Source: Microthrixaceae bacterium (GTDB lineage: Bacteria > Actinomycetota > Acidimicrobiia > Acidimicrobiales > Acidimicrobilacustridaceae). From it: DNA of 64,000 nucleotides. The notes below the pieces were generated by a model that was given only the letters and a program-made list of their open reading frames with translations, made no database searches and was not told the origin of the DNA. Shown piece by piece: positions 48,921 through 57,171 of the stretch. Numbering within the stretch: the stretch's first letter is position 1; each line of letters opens with the position of its first letter. The stretch covers positions 1 through 64,000 of the forward strand of contig CANFHM010000005.1 of assembly GCA_947446975.1 (NCBI GenBank). Direction: 5' to 3'. Position numbers and translations under genes: made by a program.

Positions 48921-50897
48921 ATGACCGACACCGCCGATCGCAGCGCCACCCGTGAACCGGACCGCCCGTGGATGATGCGCACCTACTCGGGGCACTCCAC
49001 GGCGAGGGCCTCGAACGAGCTGTATCGCACCAATCTCTCCAAGGGTCAGACCGGGCTGTCCATCGCCTTCGATCTGCCCACCCAGACCGGCTACGACCCC
49101 GATGATCCCCGCGCCCGGGGGGAGGTCGGCAAGGTCGGCGTGCCTGTCGCCAACATCGGCCATATGCGTCAGCTGCTCGACGGCATCCCGGTCGGGGCGA
49201 TGAACACCTCGATGACCATCAACGCCCCTGCGGCCTGGATGCTGGCGCTCTACGTGGCCCATGCCGAGGAGCAGGGGGTGCCCAGCGCCGAGCTGCGCGG
49301 CACCACCCAGAACGACATCGTGAAGGAGTACCTGTCGCGGGGCACCTACATCTTCCCGCCCGAGCCGTCGCGTCGACTCATCGTCGACATGATCGCCCAC
49401 TGCGCGAACCACGTGCCCCTGTGGAACCCGATGAACGTGTGCAGCTACCACCTCCAGGAGGCCGGGGCCACGCCGGTGCAGGAGATCGCGTTCTCGCTCG
49501 CCACCGCCATCGACGTGCTCGACGCCGTGCGCGACTCCGGTCAGGTCGCACCCGAGGAGATGACCGCAGTGGTCGCCTCCATCTCGTTCTTCGTCAACGC
49601 CGGCATCCGGTTCGTCGAGGAGGTGTGCAAGATGCGCGCCTTCACCCAGCTCTGGGACGAGATCACCCTCGAGCGCTACGGCATCACCGACCCGAAGGCC
49701 CGCCGGTTCCGCTACGGCGTGCAGGTCAACTCGCTCGGACTCACCGAGGCGCAGCCCGAGAACAACGTGCAGCGCATCGTGCTCGAGATGCTCGGCGTCA
49801 CCCTCTCGAAGAATGCCCGGGCCCGGTCGCTGCAGCTCCCCGCCTGGAACGAGGCACTCGGTCTCCCCCGTCCGTGGGATCAGCAGTGGTCGCTGCGCAT
49901 GCAGCAGGTGCTGGCCTTCGAGACCGACCTGCTGGAGTACGGCGACATCCTCGACGGCTCCCACGTCATCGAGGGGCTCACCGCTGAACTGGTGGCCGAT
50001 GCCCGCGCCGAACTCGACGATGTGCTCGCCCACGGCGGCGCCTTCGCCGCCATCGAGGAGCTCAAGGGTCGACTCGTGGCCTCCAACACCGAGCGGGTGC
50101 GCCGGATCGAATCGGGCGAGCAGAAGGTCGTCGGCGTGAACTCGTTCACCGAGACCGCCGAGTCACCGCTCGGCGGCGAGGAGAACATCCTGCGGGTCGA
50201 TCCCGCCGTGGAGGCCCAGACGATCGCCGAGCTCGAGCAGTGGCGGGCCTCCCGTGACAACGCCACCGTCGCCGCCGCCCTCGAGGAACTCCGGCGGGTT
50301 GCGCAGTCCGACGAGAACATCATGGCGGCATCCATCGCGCTGGCCCATGCGGGCGGCACCACCGGCGAGTGGGCCAACACGCTGCGCGAGGTGTTCGGCG
50401 AGTACCGCGCCCCCACCGGCGTGGCCGCCGCCATCGGCATCGGTCAGCTGCCCGAGGATCTGCGGGCGGTCGCCGAGATCTCCCGGTCCATGGCCGGTGG
50501 CCCGCCCCGACTGCTCGTCGGCAAGCCCGGTCTCGATGGTCATTCCAACGGTGCCGAACAGATCGCCGTGGCCGCCCGCGATGCCGGCATGGAGGTCATC
50601 TACCAAGGGATCCGTCTCACCCCGGAGCAGATCGCCGCAGTGGCCCGTGACGAGGACGTCGACGTGGTCGGGCTCTCGATCCTCTCGGGCAGCCATCTCG
50701 AACTCGTGCCCGATGTGGTCGAGCGCCTGCGGGCGGAGGGAGTCACGGCACCGGTCATCGTCGGCGGCATCATCCCCGAGGAGGACCGTCCCACCCTGCT
50801 CGCCGCCGGAGTGGCCCGGGTCTACACGCCGAAGGATTTCGAACTCGGTCGCATCATGGCCGATATCGCCGAACTGGCCGCCGCCCATCGCGGCTGA
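48921..50897 (+). CDS. ecm: Ethylmalonyl-CoA mutase (MeaA/Ecm)
   Basis: 658 residues, B12-dependent. The N-terminal TIM barrel has RPWMMRTYSGHSTARASNELYR, GLSIAFDLPTQTGYDPDDPRARGEVGKVGV, and SYHLQEAGATPVQEIAF. The fused C-terminal cobalamin domain has KPGLDGHSNGAEQIA with the D-x-H-x-x-G axial His, and SILSGSHLEL. The single-chain length and wording of the barrel fit MeaA/Ecm rather than the heterodimeric methylmalonyl-CoA mutase. It turns ethylmalonyl-CoA into methylsuccinyl-CoA in acetate and C4 assimilation. No crotonyl-CoA carboxylase is seen in the window. Confidence 0.88.
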   Translation: MTDTADRSATREPDRPWMMRTYSGHSTARASNELYRTNLSKGQTGLSIAFDLPTQTGYDPDDPRARGEVGKVGVPVANIGHMRQLLDGIPVGAMNTSMTINAPAAWMLALYVAHAEEQGVPSAELRGTTQNDIVKEYLSRGTYIFPPEPSRRLIVDMIAHCANHVPLWNPMNVCSYHLQEAGATPVQEIAFSLATAIDVLDAVRDSGQVAPEEMTAVVASISFFVNAGIRFVEEVCKMRAFTQLWDEITLERYGITDPKARRFRYGVQVNSLGLTEAQPENNVQRIVLEMLGVTLSKNARARSLQLPAWNEALGLPRPWDQQWSLRMQQVLAFETDLLEYGDILDGSHVIEGLTAELVADARAELDDVLAHGGAFAAIEELKGRLVASNTERVRRIESGEQKVVGVNSFTETAESPLGGEENILRVDPAVEAQTIAELEQWRASRDNATVAAALEELRRVAQSDENIMAASIALAHAGGTTGEWANTLREVFGEYRAPTGVAAAIGIGQLPEDLRAVAEISRSMAGGPPRLLVGKPGLDGHSNGAEQIAVAARDAGMEVIYQGIRLTPEQIAAVARDEDVDVVGLSILSGSHLELVPDVVERLRAEGVTAPVIVGGIIPEEDRPTLLAAGVARVYTPKDFELGRIMADIAELAAAHRG

Positions 50898-50903
50898 CCA
50901 TCC

Positions 50904-52046
50904 TCAGTCGTCGGCGGCCTCGATCCGCTCGAGCTCGGCGATCACATCCTCACGATCGGCTCCCAGGGGTCGGGCCGCGAACCGCACCCCTCCCGGGGTG
51001 CGTGACAGCCGGGCGATCACGTTCTGCATGCCCACACCATCCACGTCGAGCACGATGCCGCGCTCGACGACATGGGGGTCGGTCACCACATCGGCCATGG
51101 AGTACACCGCAGCGGCAGCGACCTCGGCCTCATCGGCGGCGGCGAGGACCTCGTCGAGCGTGCGCTCGGCGATCCACTCCCCCACCAGCGTGTCGACGAG
51201 CGCCCGGTTGGCGACCCGGTTGTCGAACCCGGCGAAGCGGGGATCATCGGCGAAACCCACCAGCGCCATGAGCCGTTGGGCCACGCTCTCGGCGGTGGTG
51301 GAGATGGCCACCCAACGTCCGTCGCGGCACCGATAGGTGTTGCGCGGCACCGAGTACGGGATGCCGGAACCGAGCCGGGGCTGTTCATAGCCCGAGACCA
51401 CCCGGGCCGAGAGCAGCGGGCCCATGAGATGCAGCATGGACTCCAGCAGGTTCACATCGACGACCTGACCCACCCCGCTGTGCACCGCCACCATCGTGGC
51501 GAAGGCGGCCACGAGCGCCGTGACCTCGTCGGTGAGGGCGATGGGCGGGAGCATGGGGGCGCCGTCGGGCTCGCCGTTCACGTTGGCGAACCCCGACATG
51601 GCCTCGGCGAGGGTGGCGAAACCCGGACGATGCGCGTACGGCCCGGTCTGGCCGAACCCGGTCACCCTCGTGATCACCAGCTTCGGATTGGCAGCGATGA
51701 GCGCATCGGGATCGAGGCCCAGCGCCTCGAGTTTGCCGGGCCGGAAGTTCTCGACCAGCACGTCGGCCGTGGCGATGAGGCGGCGCAGGATGTCGAGCTC
51801 GTCGGGCTGCTTGAGGTCGAGCACGATGCTGCGCTTGCCCCGACCGGCGAGCTTCCAGAACAGCGTGACGTCGTCGGAGGGATCACGCCATCCCATGGCT
51901 CGCACGGTGTCGCCCGAGCCGGGACGCTCGACCTTGATGACATCAGCGCCGAAATCGGCGAGATGACGGGCGCAGCCGGGACCGGCCAGCACCGTGGCCA
52001 TGTCGATGACGCGGAGATCGGCGAGCGGAGCAGCGGCGTCGGACAT
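50904..52046 (-). CDS. CaiB/BaiF-family CoA transferase
   Basis: 380 residues, class III CoA transferase. VIDMATVLAGPGCARHLADFGADVIKVERPGSGD, LDLKQPDELDILRRLIATADVLVENFRPG, and LAEAMSGFANVNGEPDGAPMLPPIALTDEVTALVAAFA. In the last stretch the catalytic Asp sits in the usual place after the NGEPDG loop. GTYRVxR-like PYSVPRNTYRCRDGRW is present. Substrate not known; carnitine-, alpha-methylacyl- or dicarboxylate-type acyl groups are all possible. Leaderless promoter TACCGT at 52053-52058. Confidence 0.9.
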   Translation of the reverse strand: MSDAAAPLADLRVIDMATVLAGPGCARHLADFGADVIKVERPGSGDTVRAMGWRDPSDDVTLFWKLAGRGKRSIVLDLKQPDELDILRRLIATADVLVENFRPGKLEALGLDPDALIAANPKLVITRVTGFGQTGPYAHRPGFATLAEAMSGFANVNGEPDGAPMLPPIALTDEVTALVAAFATMVAVHSGVGQVVDVNLLESMLHLMGPLLSARVVSGYEQPRLGSGIPYSVPRNTYRCRDGRWVAISTTAESVAQRLMALVGFADDPRFAGFDNRVANRALVDTLVGEWIAERTLDEVLAAADEAEVAAAAVYSMADVVTDPHVVERGIVLDVDGVGMQNVIARLSRTPGGVRFAARPLGADREDVIAELERIEAADD

Positions 52047-52052
52047 GGTGGA

Positions 52053-52058
52053 ACGGTA
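52053..52058 (-). promoter_or_regulatory. -10 box TACCGT, leaderless start at 52046
   Basis: TACCGT, six bases, ATG 52046 on the minus strand. Confidence 0.55.
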
Positions 52059-52070
52059 ACGGGTGGGGCG

Positions 52071-52098
52071 CCCCCGCCTGCAGTCCGCAGGGGGCGGG
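52071..52098. terminator. Imperfect GC hairpin between alpha-galactosidase and CoA transferase genes
   Basis: CCTGC and GCAGG close a five-base loop, extended by flanking C5/G5 runs with a mismatch. Lies after the stop of the GH36 gene; possible terminator. Confidence 0.4.
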
Positions 52099-52130
52099 CC
52101 GGGCGCGACCGGGATCGGATCAGGTACCGC

Positions 52131-53897
52131 TCACTCGACCTGTGAACCGCCGGACTCCGGGTCGACGGTGAGCGCCGATGACCGGGTGGACAGCATGCCG
52201 GGCGTCGGGCCGAGCAGCAGCTCGGGGCTGGTGGGGACACCGCCGTCGCGGGCGGCGGCGTCCGATGCCCGACCGAGCGCGATGGCCTCATCGAGCAGCG
52301 CACGACCCTCGGGGCCGACGAGGGCGAGATCGTCGCTCACCAGGGCCATGCCGCCGGACATGCCGACGGCGAGCGCCCAGGTGCGCATCTGCTCCGAGGT
52401 GAGTTCGGTCTCGGCGTTGCGCAGCATGAGGCAGTCCGGATCGTTGAGCCACAACCGTCGATGCATGAAGGATCGGGCGGCGGTGTTGAACCATGCGTTG
52501 CGGGTGGAGGGCTGGCTGCCGCGGTAGCCGGCGAGCGGATCGGTCTTCGCCTCGATGGGCCACGAGGGCGCCACATCCGGACCGATGCGATTGCCATCGA
52601 CGACACCGACCACCGCCGACTGCGGCGATCCACATCCCAGCAGGAACGCCTCACCGGCCCCCCGGCGGATGGCGTCGTAGCCCGCACGCACCCGCTGGGC
52701 GGGCGTCCGGGAAGGGTCGTGCCAGACGCCGTCATAGGAGGGGGAGAACGTGAAGTCGAGCTTGAGGTAGTCGAATCCGACATCGACGAGGGTGCCGGCC
52801 AGGTGCTCGAGATGCTCGAGGACCTCGGGGTGGGTGGTGTCGAGGCCGTACATGAACCCACCCAGACCACCGCCCCATGGGGGGTTGAACATGGTGATGA
52901 GCGGGGAGCCGTCGGGGAACGTGGCCAACCACTCGGGATGCTCGGTGGCGATGCGCGAATCAGGGGCGGCGAGGAACGGAGCGATCCAGATGCCCGGCGT
53001 GCGACCGGCTGCGGCGATGCGATCGGCGATGGCGCCGACCTCGCTCGGGAACTTCTCGTTGGTGATGAGCCAGTCGCCGATGGCCGCCTGATAGCCGTCG
53101 TCGAGCTGGAAGACGTCGAAGGGCCATGGGTCGGCGAGGGCGAGGTTGTGGTCGAGATCGGTCTCGGTGACGTCGTGGAAATAGTGGTACCAGCTGCACC
53201 AGCCGACCTGGTACGGGGCGTGGACCCGGGCCCGTCCCACCCGGCCGGCATGGGTCGCCCAGCCGGCCAGCAGCACATCCGAGGGTGCACCGCCGGCGAT
53301 GAGCAGATCATGCAGGTGACGTTCCTCCCCGGCCGCGAGCAGGGCGTCGCCGAGGAACGCCTCGCACCACAGCTCGGGGCCGTCGACACCGCTGCGGAGA
53401 CGGAAGGTGCCGTCATGGCGATCGCCGCCGTCGAACCCGATGAGCACCGGCGACCCGCTGTCGTCGACGAGCAGGGTCAACCATTCCGAGCGCAGCTCGT
53501 CAGGATCGGACACCACACGTTGGTCGGCCTGATGCACACCACGCACCAGTTCCAGGGACCCCTCGGCGAACGAGGGGTCCCGGTGCAGGCCGAACACCGC
53601 CACATCACACGGACTCCATGACTGGTAGCCATGCCGGAACATGCGCAGGGGGCCACGAGCGTCCACCACCCGCAGCACGATCGACACCGACCGCAGGGTG
53701 CAACCACCGGCGACGTCGGCGGCGATCGACCAGGACCAGGAATGTGCCTGCGCACCGAGGTCGAAGACATGGGCTGCAGCGATCGAGGGTGCGACACCCA
53801 CGACGAACTGATCGACGACGTGCTCCCCATCCGGTGATCCACCGAGAGCAGCGCGATGTCCATCGGCGATTTCGATCCGGTCGAAGATCAGTTGCAT
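52131..53897 (-). CDS. GH36-type alpha-galactosidase
   Basis: 588 residues from ATG 53897. N-terminal beta-sandwich, then a TIM barrel with GWCSWYHYFHDVTETD, FQLDDGYQAAIGDWL and the nucleophile Asp in FDYLKLDFTFS. The likely acid/base Asp is in DGNRIGPDVAPSW, near CGSPQSAVVG. No signal peptide, so cytoplasmic. Acts on alpha-galactosides such as raffinose or melibiose, but no sugar transporter is adjacent. Leaderless start, TATCGT six bases upstream. Confidence 0.9.
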   Translation of the reverse strand: MQLIFDRIEIADGHRAALGGSPDGEHVVDQFVVGVAPSIAAAHVFDLGAQAHSWSWSIAADVAGGCTLRSVSIVLRVVDARGPLRMFRHGYQSWSPCDVAVFGLHRDPSFAEGSLELVRGVHQADQRVVSDPDELRSEWLTLLVDDSGSPVLIGFDGGDRHDGTFRLRSGVDGPELWCEAFLGDALLAAGEERHLHDLLIAGGAPSDVLLAGWATHAGRVGRARVHAPYQVGWCSWYHYFHDVTETDLDHNLALADPWPFDVFQLDDGYQAAIGDWLITNEKFPSEVGAIADRIAAAGRTPGIWIAPFLAAPDSRIATEHPEWLATFPDGSPLITMFNPPWGGGLGGFMYGLDTTHPEVLEHLEHLAGTLVDVGFDYLKLDFTFSPSYDGVWHDPSRTPAQRVRAGYDAIRRGAGEAFLLGCGSPQSAVVGVVDGNRIGPDVAPSWPIEAKTDPLAGYRGSQPSTRNAWFNTAARSFMHRRLWLNDPDCLMLRNAETELTSEQMRTWALAVGMSGGMALVSDDLALVGPEGRALLDEAIALGRASDAAARDGGVPTSPELLLGPTPGMLSTRSSALTVDPESGGSQVE

Positions 53898-53902
53898 CGG
53901 CG

Positions 53903-53909
53903 TACGATA
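53903..53909. promoter_or_regulatory. Overlapping divergent -10 boxes (TACGAT plus, TATCGT minus)
   Basis: Plus strand TACGAT 53903-53908 serves the oxidoreductase gene (24-base leader with AGGAGG). Minus strand TATCGT 53909-53904 is six bases before ATG 53897 of the alpha-galactosidase. The two boxes share five base pairs, so both cannot be bound at once. Confidence 0.6.
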
Positions 53910-53931
53910 CGCACCTCGCTCAGGAGGCACC

Positions 53932-54915
53932 ATGACCCGTCTCGGCTATCAGATCCCGAACTTCACCTATCCCGGGGTCGCCGATATCGACCTCTTCGCC
54001 ACCATCGCGGCACAGGCCGCCGCCGCTGATCGCTCGGGCTTCGACACCGTGCTGGTCATGGACCACTTCTACCAACTCCCGATGCTGGGAGCCCCCAGCG
54101 ACTACATGCTCGAGTGCTACTCGCTGCTGTCGGCTCTCGCCCAGCACACCAGCACCGTGCGACTCGGTGCCCTCGTCACCGGCAACACGTACCGCAACCC
54201 AGCACTGCTGGCCAAGACCATCACCACGCTCGACATCGTGTCGAAGGGACGGGCGCAGCTCGGCATCGGCGCCGGGTGGTTCGAGCTCGAACACGACTCG
54301 TTGGGCTTCGAGTTCGGCACCTTCACCGATCGGTTCGCCAAGCTCGAGGAGGCACTGCAGATCATCGGTCCGATGCTGCGCGACGAGCGTCCCACCTTCC
54401 GGGGCGAGCACTACAGCGTCGACAACGCCATCAACCAGCCGGCCCCGCTCAGTCGCATCCCGATCATGATCGGCGGATCCGGCGAGAAGAAGACCCTGCG
54501 CATGGTCGCCCAGTACGCCGATGAGGGGAACCTCACCTGCGCGCTCGACGAGGTGCCGCGCAAGCTCGACGCCCTCGCCGCGCACTGCGACCGACTCGGC
54601 CGTGATCGCTCCGAGATCGCCATGACCAAGCAGATGCAGTGCGTCATCGCTCCCACCGCCGACGAGGCGCTCGCCGATGCCACGGCCTTCCTGCGCACCC
54701 GGGGCATCGACCTCGACGCCGTCGACGAGGACACCCGGGCGATGTTCCTGGGGCTCGTCAACTGGGGCGGTCCTGATGAACTCGGCGAACAGTTCGAGGC
54801 CGTGAAGGCGATGGGCATCGACGGGATCACCTGTGCGCTGCCGGCCAACGGACACAACCCCGAGCGCGTCGAACTGCTCGGACAGGTGGCCTCGAAGGTG
54901 TTCGCGCCGGCCTAG
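53932..54915 (+). CDS. LLM-class flavin/F420-dependent oxidoreductase
   Basis: 327-residue luciferase-fold enzyme: LGYQIPNFTYPGV, AAAADRSGFDTVLVMDHFYQL, TSTVRLGALVTGNTYRNPALLAKTITTLDIVSKGRAQLGIGAGWFELEHDSLGFEFG and RIPIMIGGSGEKKTLRMVAQYADE. The pattern is that of actinobacterial F420-dependent proteins. Substrate unknown. Strong RBS AGGAGG seven bases before ATG. Confidence 0.88.
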   Translation: MTRLGYQIPNFTYPGVADIDLFATIAAQAAAADRSGFDTVLVMDHFYQLPMLGAPSDYMLECYSLLSALAQHTSTVRLGALVTGNTYRNPALLAKTITTLDIVSKGRAQLGIGAGWFELEHDSLGFEFGTFTDRFAKLEEALQIIGPMLRDERPTFRGEHYSVDNAINQPAPLSRIPIMIGGSGEKKTLRMVAQYADEGNLTCALDEVPRKLDALAAHCDRLGRDRSEIAMTKQMQCVIAPTADEALADATAFLRTRGIDLDAVDEDTRAMFLGLVNWGGPDELGEQFEAVKAMGIDGITCALPANGHNPERVELLGQVASKVFAPA

Positions 54916-54943
54916 CGGCCTGAGCCACGGGCGGAGCCCGGGG

Positions 54944-55132
54944 CTACGGGCGGGGGCGGCGCTGCGGCAGCGGCGTGGACCACCAGCGGCCCGAGAACCG
55001 CCAGCGCGACTCGCGGGCGCGTTGCTCGACCAGCACCACCTGCGGGCGCGTGACCTCGATGGCGGCGGCGATGGCAGCCGCCTCCTCGATGGTGGGCTCG
55101 GGGGAGATGGAGACGCGTGGTGCGTCGCTCAC
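54944..55132 (-). CDS. Acyl-CoA carboxylase epsilon subunit
   Basis: 62 residues beginning with GTG that overlaps the TGA of the beta-subunit gene (GTGA). The N-terminal part PEPTIEEAAAIAAAIEV and the C-terminal SRWRFSGRWW are the AccE signature. In actinobacteria epsilon binds the beta-subunit hexamer and raises activity. A much longer frame exists around it, but it would overlap the beta gene antiparallel in frame and is not real. Confidence 0.85.
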   Translation of the reverse strand: MSDAPRVSISPEPTIEEAAAIAAAIEVTRPQVVLVEQRARESRWRFSGRWWSTPLPQRRPRP

Positions 55133-56685
55133 AGCGGGATGTTCCCGTGCTTGCGATGCGGCAGTTCCTCGCGCTTCGACTTGAGCATCTCGAGGCCGGC
55201 GATGACCTTGATGCGGGTCTCGGCGGGATCGATGACATCGTCGACGAAGCCCCGCTCGGCAGCCACATACGGGTTGGCGAACCGCTCGGTGTAGTCGTCG
55301 ACGAGTTCGGCGCGACGGGCCACGGGATCGGCGGCGTTCTGGAGTTCGCGCTTGTAGAGGATCTCGACCGCACCCTGCGGACCCATCACGGCGAGCTCGG
55401 CCGAGGGCCAGGCGAAGGCGAGATCGGCACCGATGGACTTGGAGTTCATGACGACGTAGGCGCCGCCGTAGGCCTTGCGCGTGATGACCTGGATGCGCGG
55501 CACGGTGGCCTCGCAGAACGCGTAGAGCAGCTTGGCCCCGTGGCGGATGATGCCGCCGTACTCCTGATCGACACCGGGGAGGAAGCCCGGCACGTCCACG
55601 AACGTGACGATCGGGATGTTGAAGGCGTCGCAGGTGCGCACGAAGCGGGCACCCTTCTCGGCGGACTCGATGTCGAGCACACCGGCCAGCATCATGGGCT
55701 GGTTGCCGATGATGCCGACGGTCTGGCCGTCGAGGCGGGAGAAACCGCACACGATCGAGCCGGCCCAGCGCGGGAAGTACTCGAAGAAGTCACCGTCGTC
55801 GACCACCGAGGCGATGACCTTCTTCATGTCGTACGGGATGTTCGGGCTGGCCGGCATGATGTCGACGAGCTCGGGGCACAGCCGCTTGGGGTCGTCGCCG
55901 CTCGGCAGTTCCGGCGGGGTCTCGAGGTTGTTCGAGGGCAGGAACGAGAACAGGTACTTGACGTCGTCGAGGCAGGACTGCTCATCGGGCGACACGAACG
56001 TGGCCACACCGGACTTGGTGGCATGGCTCTTGGCACCGCCGAGCTCCTCGAGCGTGACCTCCTCACCGGTGACGGTCTTCACGACATCGGGGCCGGTGAT
56101 GAACATGTGACTGGTCTCGTCGACCATGAAGATGAAGTCGGTCATGGCCGGGCTGTAGACGGCACCGCCGGCGCATGGGCCGAGGATGACCGAGATCTGC
56201 GGGGTGACACCCGATGCCTGCACGTTGCGGTGGAAGATGCCGCCGTAGCTGGCGAGCGAGACGACGCCCTCCTGGATGCGGGCCCCGGCGCCGTCGTTGA
56301 GGCCGATGAGCGGAGCGCCGACCGACAGGGCGAGGTCCATGACCTTGTGGATCTTCTCGGCGAAGACCTCACCGAGCGCACCGCCGAACACGGTGAAGTC
56401 CTGGGAGAACACGAACACCTTGCGCCCGTCGATGGTGCCCCACCCGGTGATCACACCGTCGGTGTAGGGACGCTCCTCGATGCCGCTCTCATGGGCACGG
56501 TGGCGGGCCAGCATGTCCAGTTCATGGAACGAGCCCTCGTCGAGGAGATAGTCGATGCGCTCGCGGGCGAGCATCTTGCCCTTGGCGTGCTGCCGCTCGA
56601 CCGACCGCTCGGAACCGGCGTGGAGGGCTTCCTGCTTGCGCTCGGCGAGTTCGACGAGACGCTGCGTCATGGGATGTTCGGACAT
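55129..56685 (-). CDS. pccB: Propionyl-/acyl-CoA carboxylase beta subunit
   Basis: 518 residues, carboxyltransferase. The N- and C-half crotonase folds are seen: QDFTVFGGALGEVFAEKIHKVMDLA, IGLNDGAGARIQEGVVSLASYGGIF, SVILGPCAGGAVYSPAMTDFIFM, FVDVPGFLPGVDQEYGGIIRHGAKLLYAF and RKAYGGAYVVMNSKSIGADLAFAWPSAELAVMG. The residue at the chain-length position in the last motif is Ala-Val-Met-Gly, giving no safe call between propionyl- and acetyl-CoA, but actinobacterial PccB is closest. Alpha subunit is elsewhere. Leaderless start, TAGTCT seven bases upstream. Confidence 0.92.
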   Translation of the reverse strand: MSEHPMTQRLVELAERKQEALHAGSERSVERQHAKGKMLARERIDYLLDEGSFHELDMLARHRAHESGIEERPYTDGVITGWGTIDGRKVFVFSQDFTVFGGALGEVFAEKIHKVMDLALSVGAPLIGLNDGAGARIQEGVVSLASYGGIFHRNVQASGVTPQISVILGPCAGGAVYSPAMTDFIFMVDETSHMFITGPDVVKTVTGEEVTLEELGGAKSHATKSGVATFVSPDEQSCLDDVKYLFSFLPSNNLETPPELPSGDDPKRLCPELVDIMPASPNIPYDMKKVIASVVDDGDFFEYFPRWAGSIVCGFSRLDGQTVGIIGNQPMMLAGVLDIESAEKGARFVRTCDAFNIPIVTFVDVPGFLPGVDQEYGGIIRHGAKLLYAFCEATVPRIQVITRKAYGGAYVVMNSKSIGADLAFAWPSAELAVMGPQGAVEILYKRELQNAADPVARRAELVDDYTERFANPYVAAERGFVDDVIDPAETRIKVIAGLEMLKSKREELPHRKHGNIPL

Positions 56686-56692
56686 GGCGGCA

Positions 56693-56698
56693 AGACTA
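56693..56698 (-). promoter_or_regulatory. -10 box TAGTCT, leaderless start of pccB
   Basis: TAGTCT, seven bases, ATG 56685 on the minus strand. Confidence 0.55.
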
Positions 56699-56882
56699 CC
56701 GATGGTGCGGCAGGGGGTTGGAATGCGGGGGCAGCAGCAGTGCCCCGCAGGACGGGGTCATCGGAAAATCTGCACAAAATCGGGGACAGCGGCGGTGACG
56801 CACCTCCGACCATGGCCTAGCCTTCCTCCAACGTTCGAACTGAACTGCTCTCACGCGGCCTCGGGCCCGGGAAGGATTCACC

Positions 56883-57077
56883 ATGGTGCTTGCAGAACTC
56901 ATCGGCTGGGACATCGTCATCGTGCTCGCCATCATCGCCCTGCTCTTCGGTGGAGCGAAGCTCCCCAAGCTGGCCCGCTCGATCGGCTCGGCCAAGGGCG
57001 AGTTCGAGAAGGGTCTCCGCGAGGGCGAGGCCTCCTCCGCCGTCACCAAGGCTGAGGAGACCAAGTCCGACAGCTAG
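56883..57077 (+). CDS. tatA: Sec-independent translocase protein TatA
   Basis: 64 residues. One N-terminal helix (WDIVIVLAIIALLFGGAKL), then the conserved F-G-x-x-x-L-P hinge as FGGAKLPKLARSIGSAKGEF and an amphipathic helix with an acidic tail. Forms the Tat pore for folded proteins. RBS GGAAGGA; a TAGCCT -10 lies at 56818, giving a leader of about 58 bases. tatC is not in the window. Confidence 0.93.
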   Translation: MVLAELIGWDIVIVLAIIALLFGGAKLPKLARSIGSAKGEFEKGLREGEASSAVTKAEETKSDS

Positions 57078-57142
57078 TCGGCACTGCTCATTCGCTGCAG
57101 GGTCCCCCACCGGACCCACCACATCTGCATCACCGCATCTCC

Positions 57143-57171
57143 CTGATGGCCGCTCACCGAGCGGCCATCAG
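57143..57171. terminator. Perfect 13-bp hairpin with stop codon in the loop
   Basis: CTGATGGCCGCTC and GAGCGGCCATCAG pair exactly around ACC. On the minus strand the loop plus closing bases hold the TGA of the exonuclease gene. Lies between the convergent tatA and exonuclease genes, so a two-way terminator is likely. Confidence 0.75.
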
